Origin: Streptomyces sp. ISL-96
GTDB lineage: Bacteria > Actinomycetota > Actinomycetes > Streptomycetales > Streptomycetaceae
Direction: 5' to 3'
Length of the DNA: 64,000 nt
Assembly (NCBI RefSeq): GCF_018614035.1
Contig: NZ_JAGGPA010000020.1
Location: 62,001-126,000 of the forward strand
The stretch's first letter is position 1, and every line of letters starts with the position of its first letter. A model generated the notes under the pieces. The model searched no databases and was not told the origin of the DNA. It saw only the letters and a program-made list of their open reading frames with translations. Position numbers and translations under genes: made by a program. Shown in pieces: positions 8,747-16,625 of this stretch.

Positions 8747-9262
8747 TTGTCAGGCAGCCCCAGCAGTCCTCACCGTCCGGCCCGGCGTGCGGAGCCCTTG
8801 CAGCGGGTGCTCTTCGGCGGCGTGTACGGGACGGTGTTCGCCAGTGCTCTGGCCGCCGCTCTGGAGAATGACAACGGGCCGCCCAATCCCGGGTACGACG
8901 CCCTGTGGGTCCTGGTAGCCGCCGTGGCCGCCGCGGCATCGCACGGTTACGCCCATGCCCTCGCCCACCGAGTGGCCCACGACCCAGCGGTTGTCAGCAC
9001 GTTCCGGTCCGTGCTGGCGGAGTGGCCTCTGATGGCCGCCGTACTCCCTACCGTCGCGGCGCTGCTCAGCGCCCAGGCTGGATGGTGGAGTGAAAGCTCC
9101 GCTCTCGCGGCAGCCCTGGCGGTCAACACAGCGGCGCTGTTCGGCTGGGGGCTGTGGGCGACGCGGGTGGCCGGCCGCGGTTGGGCGGCAGCGTGCCGGG
9201 CAGGCGGCGTGGACATGTTGTTCGGGCTGTTCATCATCGCCGCGAACGCACTGAGCAAGTGA
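8747..9262 (+). CDS. Small polytopic membrane protein, hypothetical
   Basis: This 171-residue protein has four probable transmembrane helices: around ERVLFGG-type residues 22-40, ALWVLVAAVAAAASHGYAHAL, WPLMAAVLPTVAALLSAQAG and LAVNTAALFGWGLWATRV, followed by an amphipathic C-terminus. The histidines in SHGYAHALAHRVAH between the first helices are noteworthy but no family was recognised. A TTG start at 8747 is preferred because GGGAG lies eight bases upstream; another TTG five codons earlier is possible. It is transcribed divergently from the phytase gene. Confidence 0.7.
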   Translation: MSGSPSSPHRPARRAEPLQRVLFGGVYGTVFASALAAALENDNGPPNPGYDALWVLVAAVAAAASHGYAHALAHRVAHDPAVVSTFRSVLAEWPLMAAVLPTVAALLSAQAGWWSESSALAAALAVNTAALFGWGLWATRVAGRGWAAACRAGGVDMLFGLFIIAANALSK

Positions 9263-9347
9263 GGCCTTTTCCCGGTAACCGCCGACCTTCGAGAAGAGAC
9301 ATCCGTACATTCGGACTTCGACCATTTGGATCACTACGGGGGCAAAA

Positions 9348-9896
9348 ATGGACTGGGGAACGCTCGTAGCGACGGTCAGTGGTGGCTCGATCGCCATCAC
9401 CGGCACCGTTCTGGCCGACTACCTGCGCCATCGCCGCGAGGACGACCGCGGTGTCGGTGCACGCAGGCGCGCGGTGTACATCGAGTTCATCAGCGCGGCC
9501 GGGGTCTGCCATGCGCGGTTGCGGCATATCGCCCAAGGCCCGGCAACCGAGCCCGACTTGGAGTCCGCCACTCGTGCGGCACTGAGTGATGCCGGTATCT
9601 ATGAAGCGCGCGAAAGGCTGTTCATCGACGCGACGACCGCCGTCGCCGGCGCCGGACAGGTGATGTTCGAGCGGCTCCGTGGTCTCCAGCGTGCGATCGC
9701 GGCAGGGGCTTCGATCGAGTCCGCGGCTTTCCATGACGCCTACCACCCCTATATCGGCTCGGTGTGGGTGTACCGGGTCGCGGTGCGCGAAGAGCTTGAG
9801 GGGCGGTCCCTTTCACCCGACGCCTTCGGATGGGAAGGGTGGGACGGCGCGGACCGGTGCGCGATATGCCGGGAAGTACCCGCCTCGGGAACGTGA
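9348..9896 (+). CDS. Hypothetical protein with N-terminal membrane helix
   Basis: This 182-residue protein begins with one hydrophobic segment (WGTLVATVSGGSIAITGTVLADYL) followed by a basic patch and a mostly alpha-helical cytosolic domain. This organisation is common in small streptomycete proteins of unknown function that sit on the membrane. The ATG follows a purine-rich GGGGGCAAAA stretch. It lies 85 bases after the previous membrane gene and converges on the agmatine-deiminase-like gene. No function can be assigned. Confidence 0.7.
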   Translation: MDWGTLVATVSGGSIAITGTVLADYLRHRREDDRGVGARRRAVYIEFISAAGVCHARLRHIAQGPATEPDLESATRAALSDAGIYEARERLFIDATTAVAGAGQVMFERLRGLQRAIAAGASIESAAFHDAYHPYIGSVWVYRVAVREELEGRSLSPDAFGWEGWDGADRCAICREVPASGT

Positions 9897-9924
9897 GCCC
9901 CGACCCACAAGGCGGACGCGGCGG

Positions 9925-11070
9925 TCAGACGGCCGGTTGCTGCTGGGTGGCACAGTGGATGCCGCCCCCGCCTTCGGCGAGCGTGTGGATGTCCAGTTGC
10001 AGGACGGCCCGCCCGGGGTGCAGGTCCCGGACGATCGACGCGGCACGGTCGTCCGCCTTGCGGTCACCGAAGCGCGGGAGGACTACCGCGCCGTTGATCA
10101 CGTAGTAGTTGACGTACGAGCCCAGGAAGTCCGGCCCCCGCTCGCCGAGCGCGGCCGGGGCCGGCTCCGGCATCTCGACGATCTCCAGTCGTCTGCCGCG
10201 TGCGTCTGTCGCCGACTTCAGAACCTCACGTGCTTGGTCGTACGCCCGCGTCCACACATCCGGCTTGGCTCCGGCCGGTGGCCGGCTCAGCACAACGACG
10301 CCGGGCTCGGCGAAGCGGGCCAGCGCGTCGACGTGGTAATCGGTGATGTCCTTGCCCCGTACGCCCTCGAACCAGATCACCTTGGTGACGCCCAGCAGAT
10401 CCTTCAGCGCCGCCTCGATGTCCGCGCGCGAGCGGCCCGGGTTGCGGTTGGGGTTGACCAGGGAGCTCTCGGTGACCAGCAGTGTGCCGGCGCCGTCAAC
10501 CTCCAGGGAGCCGCCCTCAGCCGTGATCGGCGCACTGATCCGGGCCACGCGGTCCCGGCCCAGGACCTGCTCCGCGACGTGAGCGTCGCGCCGGTGCTCC
10601 TGCTTGCCGCCCCAGCCGTTGAAATGGAAGTCGATACCGGCCGTTTCGCCGCCCGGCCCGGTCACGAAGGTGGGACCGCTGTCGCGCATCCACAAGTCGT
10701 CCACGGCGATCGCTACGACCTCGACCGAGGCTCCGCATGCTCGCCGGGCACCGGCCGCCTCCCGCGGGGCAGCGAGCATCGTGACCGGCTCGTACTCGGC
10801 GACCGCCCGGGCGATGCGGGCCACATCGCGCTGGACGTCCGGGGCGGCGTCTTCCCAGACCGAATCCGACGGCGGCCACGCCATGAACGTACGCTCATGC
10901 CGCTGCGACTCGGCGGGCATCCGCCGCCCCGCCGAAGCGTCCGGCGACGTCGGTCCCCCGGCCGGTTCGCGGCTCGGGGCGGGTTCGCAGGCCGAGGCGA
11001 GGAAGCCGGCGCCGCCGAGTGCGGCAGCGGTGCCGGACTTGAGCAGTGCCCGCCGGGAGCGTTCCTTCAC
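9925..11070 (-). CDS. Agmatine deiminase-family (PAD_porph) enzyme with Tat/lipoprotein signal
   Basis: This 381-residue guanidino-modifying enzyme would hydrolyse agmatine or a peptidyl-arginine-like substrate to the ureido product plus ammonia. Catalytic landmarks are WMRDSGPTF, the His/Asp stretch TDYHVDALARF and the C-terminal GGGIHCATQQ with nucleophile C373. Its N-terminus has a twin arginine (RSRRALLKSG) and a hydrophobic stretch ending in the lipobox-like LASAC, so it is probably a Tat-exported lipoprotein rather than a cytosolic enzyme. The GTG start has TTGGAG seven bases upstream. It is divergent from a TetR gene with a palindromic operator between them. Confidence 0.85.
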   Translation of the reverse strand: MKERSRRALLKSGTAAALGGAGFLASACEPAPSREPAGGPTSPDASAGRRMPAESQRHERTFMAWPPSDSVWEDAAPDVQRDVARIARAVAEYEPVTMLAAPREAAGARRACGASVEVVAIAVDDLWMRDSGPTFVTGPGGETAGIDFHFNGWGGKQEHRRDAHVAEQVLGRDRVARISAPITAEGGSLEVDGAGTLLVTESSLVNPNRNPGRSRADIEAALKDLLGVTKVIWFEGVRGKDITDYHVDALARFAEPGVVVLSRPPAGAKPDVWTRAYDQAREVLKSATDARGRRLEIVEMPEPAPAALGERGPDFLGSYVNYYVINGAVVLPRFGDRKADDRAASIVRDLHPGRAVLQLDIHTLAEGGGGIHCATQQQPAV

Positions 11071-11097
11071 GACTGTCTCCAACCAGCAGAATGTCGA

Positions 11098-11121
11098 TCC
11101 TGACTGAAATTTCAGTCAGGA
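11098..11121. promoter_or_regulatory. 24-bp perfect palindrome, probable TetR operator
   Basis: A perfect 24-base palindrome lies between the divergent agmatine-deiminase-like and TetR genes, 28 bases from the former start and 41 from the latter. Its core is CTGACTGAAATTTCAGTCAG (11100-11119), extended by two more matching pairs. The position, length and symmetry are what a TetR-family dimer or dimer pair would bind, so the adjacent regulator probably represses both genes here. Confidence 0.8.
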
Positions 11122-11161
11122 ATGCCAGGCTAACACTGTCCTGCCGGTACGGTGAGGGACT

Positions 11162-11743
11162 GTGTCAGACCGCCGAACCTTGATCCTTCAGGCCGCCACC
11201 CGCCTCATCGCCCGGCGCGGTGTACGTGGCCTGCGCGTGGAAGAGCTGGCAGCGGAGGCCCAGGTCTCCACGGCGCTCATCTACTACCACTTCGGCGACC
11301 GGGCCGGCCTGATGCGCCGGACCCTGGAGTTCATCAGCGACCGGGCCGAGCGCTATACCGAGCCCGCTGCCAGTGCGGAGTCCGATCCGCGGGCGCACCT
11401 GGAGCAGATGCTGCTGCTCGAGCTCCAGGACGTACCGGCGGTGGTGGAGAACAGCAGTGCCTGGGGCGAGCTGCGTGCGACCGCCGTCTTCGAATCCGAT
11501 TTGCGCGAGCAGCTCCGGAACTCCACGTACGAGTGGGTCGAGTACGCCACCGAACTCATCCGCAAGGCGCAGGAAGCCGGCACCGTGGGTCAGGACGTGA
11601 TCGCCGCAGATTCGGCGGAGCGCCTGACGACGCTCGTCGAAGGACTCAGCGAACGCTGGCTCAGCGGCTCGACCTCGCTCCGCCGCGCCCGCGAACTCCT
11701 GCGGGGCGCCCTCGTCTCGGAACTCCGCATCCCGGGAGAATGA
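11162..11743 (+). CDS. TetR/AcrR-family transcriptional regulator
   Basis: This 193-residue protein has the TetR helix-turn-helix at about residues 8-52 (ILQAATRLIARRGVRGLRVEELAAEAQVSTALIYYHFGDRAGLM) and an all-helical ligand-binding domain behind it. It is divergent from the exported agmatine-deiminase-like gene and the palindrome at 11098-11121 separates them, so local repression is likely. The ligand is unknown; a guanidino compound, polyamine or the enzyme product would make sense but is speculation. The GTG start places the helix-turn-helix at the usual distance from the N-terminus. Confidence 0.88.
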   Translation: MSDRRTLILQAATRLIARRGVRGLRVEELAAEAQVSTALIYYHFGDRAGLMRRTLEFISDRAERYTEPAASAESDPRAHLEQMLLLELQDVPAVVENSSAWGELRATAVFESDLREQLRNSTYEWVEYATELIRKAQEAGTVGQDVIAADSAERLTTLVEGLSERWLSGSTSLRRARELLRGALVSELRIPGE

Positions 11744-11881
11744 GTCGGCCGAGTGCCGGCTGGTGGTGGTGTCTGCGCCGCGTTGCACGCCGGCGGAGGA
11801 CACCGTACGGCGGCGGGTTCGTAACGCTCACCCGGTGCGTTCGTTGATCGTCGCGAACGTCCCCGCAACAGAGGTGGTCTC

Positions 11882-12142
11882 ATGAAACTCCGGTCAGCCG
11901 TAACGGCCGCGGCCCTCAATCTCCTTGTACTCGGCAGTGCGGCTTCGGCGCAGGCCGCCGGCCCGGAACAGTTCGCCCTCAGCGCTTCCGACGCCCTCAC
12001 CAAAACGTCCCTGGACCTCGCCCACCTGATGGACCGGCAGACGGAGCCCGTGCTCGGCCCCGGTCCGGTTGTTGACACGGACACCTTCGCGAGCACCACG
12101 TCGACCTTGGGGCTGGACCGGCAGAACACGCACCAGCGGTAA
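11882..12142 (+). CDS. Small secreted protein
   Basis: This 86-residue protein has a clear signal peptide (MKLRSAVTAAALNLLVLGSAASAQAA) and a short mature part of about 60 residues rich in Thr, Asp and Leu with no cysteines. The ATG is preceded by GAGGTGG at six bases. It resembles in size and layout the second small secreted protein at 42719-43006, though no sequence motif is clearly shared. No function is assigned. Confidence 0.65.
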   Translation: MKLRSAVTAAALNLLVLGSAASAQAAGPEQFALSASDALTKTSLDLAHLMDRQTEPVLGPGPVVDTDTFASTTSTLGLDRQNTHQR

Positions 12143-12349
12143 CCGGCTCCTTCACACACTGGCCGAGGACCGGCTCGCCCTCTGCGTCGGCCGGTTCCTC
12201 AGCACGGTGCGATGGGCCAGATCTTCCCCCAGAGCGACATCATCCCTGGTCAGCGGCGTGATTCCAGCTGAGCCGCGTGGAGCGTGCTCCCGTCGCCCCG
12301 AGGGACAGGACTACCCTGGTCACAGGGATTCCTCCCGTTGGAGCGGTCG

Positions 12350-12649
12350 ATGCGCGACTACAGTCCCGACCAGGGCAAGCGACGGCGCCCGGAGGCCGGC
12401 ACTCTTCCGCCCGAGGGCCGACGCCGGGCATACAGGCTGCGCCGCATACTGGCGACGGTCCACATGCCGCTGTTCCTGGCGCTTGCCGTGCTGTTCGGCG
12501 TATGGGCGTGGCGGTCGCAAGAGGGCACTGCTCCGGATGCCTGGGCTCTGGGAGCTGTCTCATTGCTCTTCGCCGTTCTGGCTTTGCTGGCACTTGTTGA
12601 CAGTGCCGTCGTACGAAGCCACCGCCATCGCCGGGGCACGCGCCGCTGA
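12350..12649 (+). CDS. Small two-helix membrane protein
   Basis: This 99-residue protein has a basic cytosolic N-terminus (RRRPEAG to RRRAYRLRR), two transmembrane helices (PLFLALAVLFGVWAW and LGAVSLLFAVLALLALVDSAVV) separated by a short loop, and a basic His/Arg tail. The positive-inside pattern puts both ends in the cytosol. The ATG has TTGGAG at seven bases. It sits 130 bases upstream of the RNA repair operon but has no evident link with it. Confidence 0.7.
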   Translation: MRDYSPDQGKRRRPEAGTLPPEGRRRAYRLRRILATVHMPLFLALAVLFGVWAWRSQEGTAPDAWALGAVSLLFAVLALLALVDSAVVRSHRHRRGTRR

Positions 12650-12779
12650 GTGCGCGGTGCGGGAATCCCTCGCCGTGACACCCCTATGACCTGCGCCTCT
12701 CGACAGCGGCCCGCACATATTCGCTACCGGCCGCGGCCTCCCGCACGAAAGAATGGGCACCAGAAACCGGGAGGAACCC

Positions 12780-14027
12780 ATGAGCCAGGCGCACGCGCAG
12801 ACGCAGACGCGAAGGCAGACGCATCTGATGCTTCAAGAGCTGTTGCCGCCCGCGGAGTTGGCGGCAGCCCTCGACGCCGGGCACGTCACCCGCAAGCCGC
12901 ATCCCGAACTTCCGCTGTCCATCTACACGTACACGCGGACGTGCCAGTACGAGCGGATCTGGAACCGGGTGACCACGCGCTGCCGCGGACTCGTCGCCGA
13001 CGACATCACGGGCGAGATCATCGCGCTTCCCCTGCCGAAATTCTTCAACGTCGGCGAGCACGAGGCCGGTCAGCCCTACGCGCCCGCCCTGCCGGACGAG
13101 CCGTTCGAGGTGTACGACAAGGTCGACGGCAGCCTCGCGGTGGTCTTCCACTACGCGGGCCGGTGGCAGGTCGCGTCCAAGGGATCCTTCATCAGCGCGC
13201 AGGCGCGGTGGGCGCAGCGCCGGCTCGACGGCAGGGACACATCGGCTCTGTCGCCGGGTGTGACGTACCTGGCGGAGATCCTGTACCCGCAGAACCGTAT
13301 CGTCGTGGACTACGGCGACCGCCGGGACCTGGTGCTCCTCGCGGCGTTCGGCAAGGACGGCGCGGAGATACCCATGGCCGAGGCCGGGGCCGCGTGGCAG
13401 GGCATCGGGTCCGTGGTCAAGATGTGGCCTGCCATGCCGATCACCGAACTGATCGCGCTGACCACGTCGAACACGATGCCCGGCGGCCGGTCCGCCTCGG
13501 GGACCGACGCCGAGGGCTTCGTACTGCGCTTCGCTTCCGGTGTACGGGCGAAGGCGAAGCTCTCGGAGTACGTACGACTGCACAAGGTGCTGACGGGCGT
13601 CACGGAGCGGGACATCTGGCGCAGTCACGGCATCCAGCGGTTCGCGGGCATGTCCGCGAAGCGGCTGGCTCAGGGCCTGGGTTGCTCGCGCACCGAACTC
13701 GGGGGCATCACGGCGGCGGGCGGGCGGCCGCTGGACGCCCTGCTGGAGCAGGTGCCGGACGAGTTCGACGCCTGGGTGCGCGGGGTGATCGCGCGCCTGG
13801 AGGCCGAGGCGGCGGCGCGCGAGCGCGCCATCGACGAGGCGTTCGGGGAGGTGGCCCATCTGGCCGCCGACCGGGGGGCGTTCGCCCGCGCGGTCCGGAA
13901 ACTGCCCGACGCGCAGATCCGGGCCGCCATGTTCCTGCGGCTCGACGGGCGCCCGACGGACCTGGTCGTGTGGCGGGCCGTGCGGCCGGAGGCGTCGGAC
14001 CCGTTCAAGACCGATGAGGAGAACTGA
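12780..14027 (+). CDS. T4 Rnl1-type RNA ligase
   Basis: This 415-residue protein is predicted to seal 5'-phosphate and 3'-hydroxyl RNA ends using ATP. The nucleotidyltransferase motif I is K114-V-D-G-S, preceded by the Rnl1-type LPKFFNVGEH. Motif IV appears as DAEGFVLRF near 245 and motif V as RAKAKLSEYVRLHK (K258, K260), which parallels the KIKS-Y-LHK block of T4 Rnl1. A C-terminal helical region of about 130 residues follows and may recognise the RNA. The ATG with GGGAGGAA five bases upstream was chosen over one nine codons earlier. The kinase-phosphatase gene follows three bases after the stop. Confidence 0.88.
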   Translation: MSQAHAQTQTRRQTHLMLQELLPPAELAAALDAGHVTRKPHPELPLSIYTYTRTCQYERIWNRVTTRCRGLVADDITGEIIALPLPKFFNVGEHEAGQPYAPALPDEPFEVYDKVDGSLAVVFHYAGRWQVASKGSFISAQARWAQRRLDGRDTSALSPGVTYLAEILYPQNRIVVDYGDRRDLVLLAAFGKDGAEIPMAEAGAAWQGIGSVVKMWPAMPITELIALTTSNTMPGGRSASGTDAEGFVLRFASGVRAKAKLSEYVRLHKVLTGVTERDIWRSHGIQRFAGMSAKRLAQGLGCSRTELGGITAAGGRPLDALLEQVPDEFDAWVRGVIARLEAEAAARERAIDEAFGEVAHLAADRGAFARAVRKLPDAQIRAAMFLRLDGRPTDLVVWRAVRPEASDPFKTDEEN

Positions 14028-14030
14028 CCA

Positions 14031-14945
14031 GTGCCCGTAGTACACGTCATGACGGGGTTGCCTGCGTCGGGGAAGACGACCGCCGCGCGACAACTGCAGG
14101 CGGAGGCGGGGGGCCGGATGCGCCGCGTCAGCCTCGACGACCTGCGCGCCATGCTCGACCTGCCCTCGGCCGAGCGGGGCAGGTCGCGTACGCATGAGCA
14201 GACGGTGCTGGCGATCCAGGACGCCGCGGTGTGCGCGGCCGTCGACGACGGCTTCGACGTGGTCGTCGACAACACGCACCTGACGCCCCACATCCCCAAG
14301 CGGCTGAAGGCCGCGGTCGCCGGTCTGGCGACGTTCGTCGTGCACGATTTCACCGGCGTACCGGTCGATGAGTGCGTACGCCGGGACGGCGAGCGGGAGC
14401 GGCCCGTCAGCGAGGACATCATCCGGATCCTGGCCGACAAGCACGCGCGGGCCACCAGGGGCGGATGGCGGCTCACCGAAGCGTGGCTGAACGACCAGCC
14501 GCCCGTCGAGCCGTACGTACCCGACCCGGCGCTGCCGGCGGCGGTGATGTGCGACATCGACGGAACGCTTGCCCTGACGGGCGACCGTGGGCCGTACGAC
14601 TTCACGCGATGCGACGTCGACCTGCTGAACGTGCCGGTGCGGCAGGCGCTGCGTTCCTTCCGGCGCGCCGACAGCGACATCATCGTGCTCCTGTCCGGAC
14701 GCGGTGAGGAGTATCGCGCGCAGACCGAGACGTGGCTCCGGCGGCACGAGGTGCCCTACGACGAGCTGTGGATGCGCGAGGCCGGCGACGGGCGGCGCGA
14801 CGATGTCGTGAAGGCCGAGTTGTTCGACCGTCACGTGCGTCACCGGTACGCGGTTCGGGTGTCGCTGGACGATCGTGACCGGGTGGTTGCCCTGTGGCGC
14901 CGTATGGGGCTGCCGACCTGGCAGGTCAACTACGGTAACTTCTAG
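14031..14945 (+). CDS. T4 Pnkp-type polynucleotide kinase-phosphatase
   Basis: This 304-residue protein matches T4 polynucleotide kinase (301 residues) along its whole length. It has an N-terminal P-loop kinase (G9-LPASGKT, with the DD of SLDDLRA) and a C-terminal HAD-type 3'-phosphatase with D175-I-D177-G-T. The T4-like stretches DRGPYDFTRCD, RRDDVVKAELF, SLDDRDRVVALWRRMG and the terminal WQVNYGNF are present. It would remove 2',3'-cyclic or 3'-phosphates and phosphorylate 5'-hydroxyl ends so that the neighbouring ligase can join them. The GTG start uses the GAGGAG inside the end of the ligase gene, implying translational coupling. Confidence 0.92.
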   Translation: MPVVHVMTGLPASGKTTAARQLQAEAGGRMRRVSLDDLRAMLDLPSAERGRSRTHEQTVLAIQDAAVCAAVDDGFDVVVDNTHLTPHIPKRLKAAVAGLATFVVHDFTGVPVDECVRRDGERERPVSEDIIRILADKHARATRGGWRLTEAWLNDQPPVEPYVPDPALPAAVMCDIDGTLALTGDRGPYDFTRCDVDLLNVPVRQALRSFRRADSDIIVLLSGRGEEYRAQTETWLRRHEVPYDELWMREAGDGRRDDVVKAELFDRHVRHRYAVRVSLDDRDRVVALWRRMGLPTWQVNYGNF

Positions 14946-15062
14946 GGGCCTTGTGAGGGGCCGGCCGGTGATGCTTTGCGACCGCCCATGATTTGCTCAA
15001 GGGCACGCCAACAGATCACCATCATGAATCTCAGGCCAGAACGTGACCGCTACGTTCCCCTC

Positions 15063-15803
15063 GTGACCTTGAATCGACACACCTCATCCAGGCCGGCGGG
15101 CACGGGGCGCCGAGCGTTGTTGCGAGCCGCTGTAGCGGGAACCGCCGCCGCCGGAGCGGCCATGACGCTCGGCACCTCGTCCGCCACGGCCGCGCCCCCG
15201 GCCATGGCGACGAGTACGCCGCGCACCCCCGGCGAGGCGCTGCGCGAGCTGGCAGCCGGCAATCGGCGGTGGCGGACATTCCAGCAGGGGCATCCTCACG
15301 AGACGCCGTACGTGCGCCAGTCGCTTGCCTCGGGGCAGCACCCGTTCGCCGTCGTCCTGGGATGCATCGATTCACGGGTGCCGCCGGAACTGGTCTTCGA
15401 CCAGGGGCTCGGAGACCTCATGACGGTGCGGTCGGCCGGCGGGGTCCTGGATGAAGCCGTCCTGGGCAGCATCGCCTACGGCGTCCTGGAACTGGGCGTA
15501 CCGCTGATCCTGGTCCTCGGGCACCAGTCGTGCGGCGCGGTTTCCGCCGCCGTCCGCGCGGATGAGACGGGAGAGCGACTTCCGAGACACATCCAGTACG
15601 TGGCCGATGAGATACGCCCGGCCATAGACCACAGCCGGCACGGCGACGCCCGCATCGACTCCACCATTACCCGCAACGTCGGCATGATCCGTACGCGCCT
15701 CGCAGCCGAACCCGACCTGGCCGACAGGGTGGGTACGGGGAAGCTCGCGATCGTCGGCGCCCGTTATGAGCTCCACTCACAACGCGTCCACACCATCACC
15801 TGA
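15063..15803 (+). CDS. Tat-exported beta-carbonic anhydrase
   Basis: This 246-residue protein is a beta-class carbonic anhydrase, interconverting CO2 and bicarbonate with a zinc ion. The ligand motifs are CIDSRVPPE and HQSCGAVSA, and the family stretch VRSAGGVLDEAVLGSIAYGV lies between them. The first 40 residues form a Tat signal (GTGRRALLRAAVAGTAAAG, ending ATAAPP), so the enzyme acts outside the membrane. The GTG has no ribosome binding site but TACGTT lies six bases upstream, which could be a -10 box of a leaderless transcript; an ATG at 15024 is the alternative. It stands alone. Confidence 0.85.
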   Translation: MTLNRHTSSRPAGTGRRALLRAAVAGTAAAGAAMTLGTSSATAAPPAMATSTPRTPGEALRELAAGNRRWRTFQQGHPHETPYVRQSLASGQHPFAVVLGCIDSRVPPELVFDQGLGDLMTVRSAGGVLDEAVLGSIAYGVLELGVPLILVLGHQSCGAVSAAVRADETGERLPRHIQYVADEIRPAIDHSRHGDARIDSTITRNVGMIRTRLAAEPDLADRVGTGKLAIVGARYELHSQRVHTIT

Positions 15804-15903
15804 CCCACCTGGCCGGTGCCGGGCGCAGGCTCTCGTACCCGACGTGCCCTCCGGTCACGCGGGCAGCCCTAAGGGCCGGGCGGCCGATGACGGCCTGCTG
15901 TGC

Positions 15904-16563
15904 CTATGCCGGGTGACCGTCGTCGTCGGTTCGGTCGGCCTGGCTGGAGAACTTGGACAGGAACACGTCCAACCGGCCGTCGCCTCCGCGGGTCAGGGTC
16001 GCCCCGTCCTGCCAGATGCCGTTCTCCTGCCACCACTGGCTTCCGTAGGGGTCGCCCTGGTTCTGGTGGATGTTGTGCATGCCAAGACCCTGGTTGAACG
16101 GCTCACCGAAAACCATGATCGCCCGGCCGGGGACAAGGATGGGCTCGAGAGCCCGTGCGGCGTCCAGGTTGGAACCCGAGATCCATGGGCGTGGTGGATT
16201 CAGCCTGTTGAGGATCGCCCTGAGCCAGGCCGGCGGCCGGCTCACGAAGACGCAGCCGGAGCGGTGCAGCAGGGCCGGGTGCCGTACGAAGTCGAGCGCC
16301 CCGGAACCGGGCGTACGGGCGAGGTCGTGGTATCCCGGTGCCAGTGCGGCCACCGGGCCGAGCGCCGAGGCGTCCAGCGTGAAGGCCTTCCACTGGACGC
16401 CGGTGCTGGACTGCTTGCTGTCCACGTCGACGGCGCACCGGTACCGCCCGGCGGGCGCGTCGACCTCCAGGTTGACGTGGAACCAGCGGCCCTGTGTGTC
16501 GGGCTGGTCGCGAAAGTGGCGGTGCAGGGTTCCTGACAGCACGCCGTAGGCGTCGAGCGGCAT
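15904..16563 (-). CDS. DUF2278 (YukJ-like) family protein
   Basis: This 219-residue cytosolic protein starts MPLDAYGVLSGTL, the typical opening of DUF2278/YukJ proteins, and contains the family signature GMHNIHQNQGDP near residue 165, followed by QWWQENGIWQDGATL. The family has no established biochemical role, although its conserved His/Asn motif suggests a binding or catalytic site. The gene stops 63 bases downstream of the GH114 stop region, on the same strand as the exopolysaccharide operon; whether it belongs to that transcript is uncertain. Confidence 0.82.
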   Translation of the reverse strand: MPLDAYGVLSGTLHRHFRDQPDTQGRWFHVNLEVDAPAGRYRCAVDVDSKQSSTGVQWKAFTLDASALGPVAALAPGYHDLARTPGSGALDFVRHPALLHRSGCVFVSRPPAWLRAILNRLNPPRPWISGSNLDAARALEPILVPGRAIMVFGEPFNQGLGMHNIHQNQGDPYGSQWWQENGIWQDGATLTRGGDGRLDVFLSKFSSQADRTDDDGHPA

Positions 16564-16625
16564 GCCGCCCAGTCAACCACCGGTCCCGGCCGGAGGTACG
16601 GGACGCGCGGAAGCGGCCCCCACTC

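Noticed and set aside
12684..14843. 719-codon minus-strand frame over the RNA repair genes
   Set aside because: Composition is Arg/His/Val rich with no motif; the plus strand encodes two strong T4-type enzymes.
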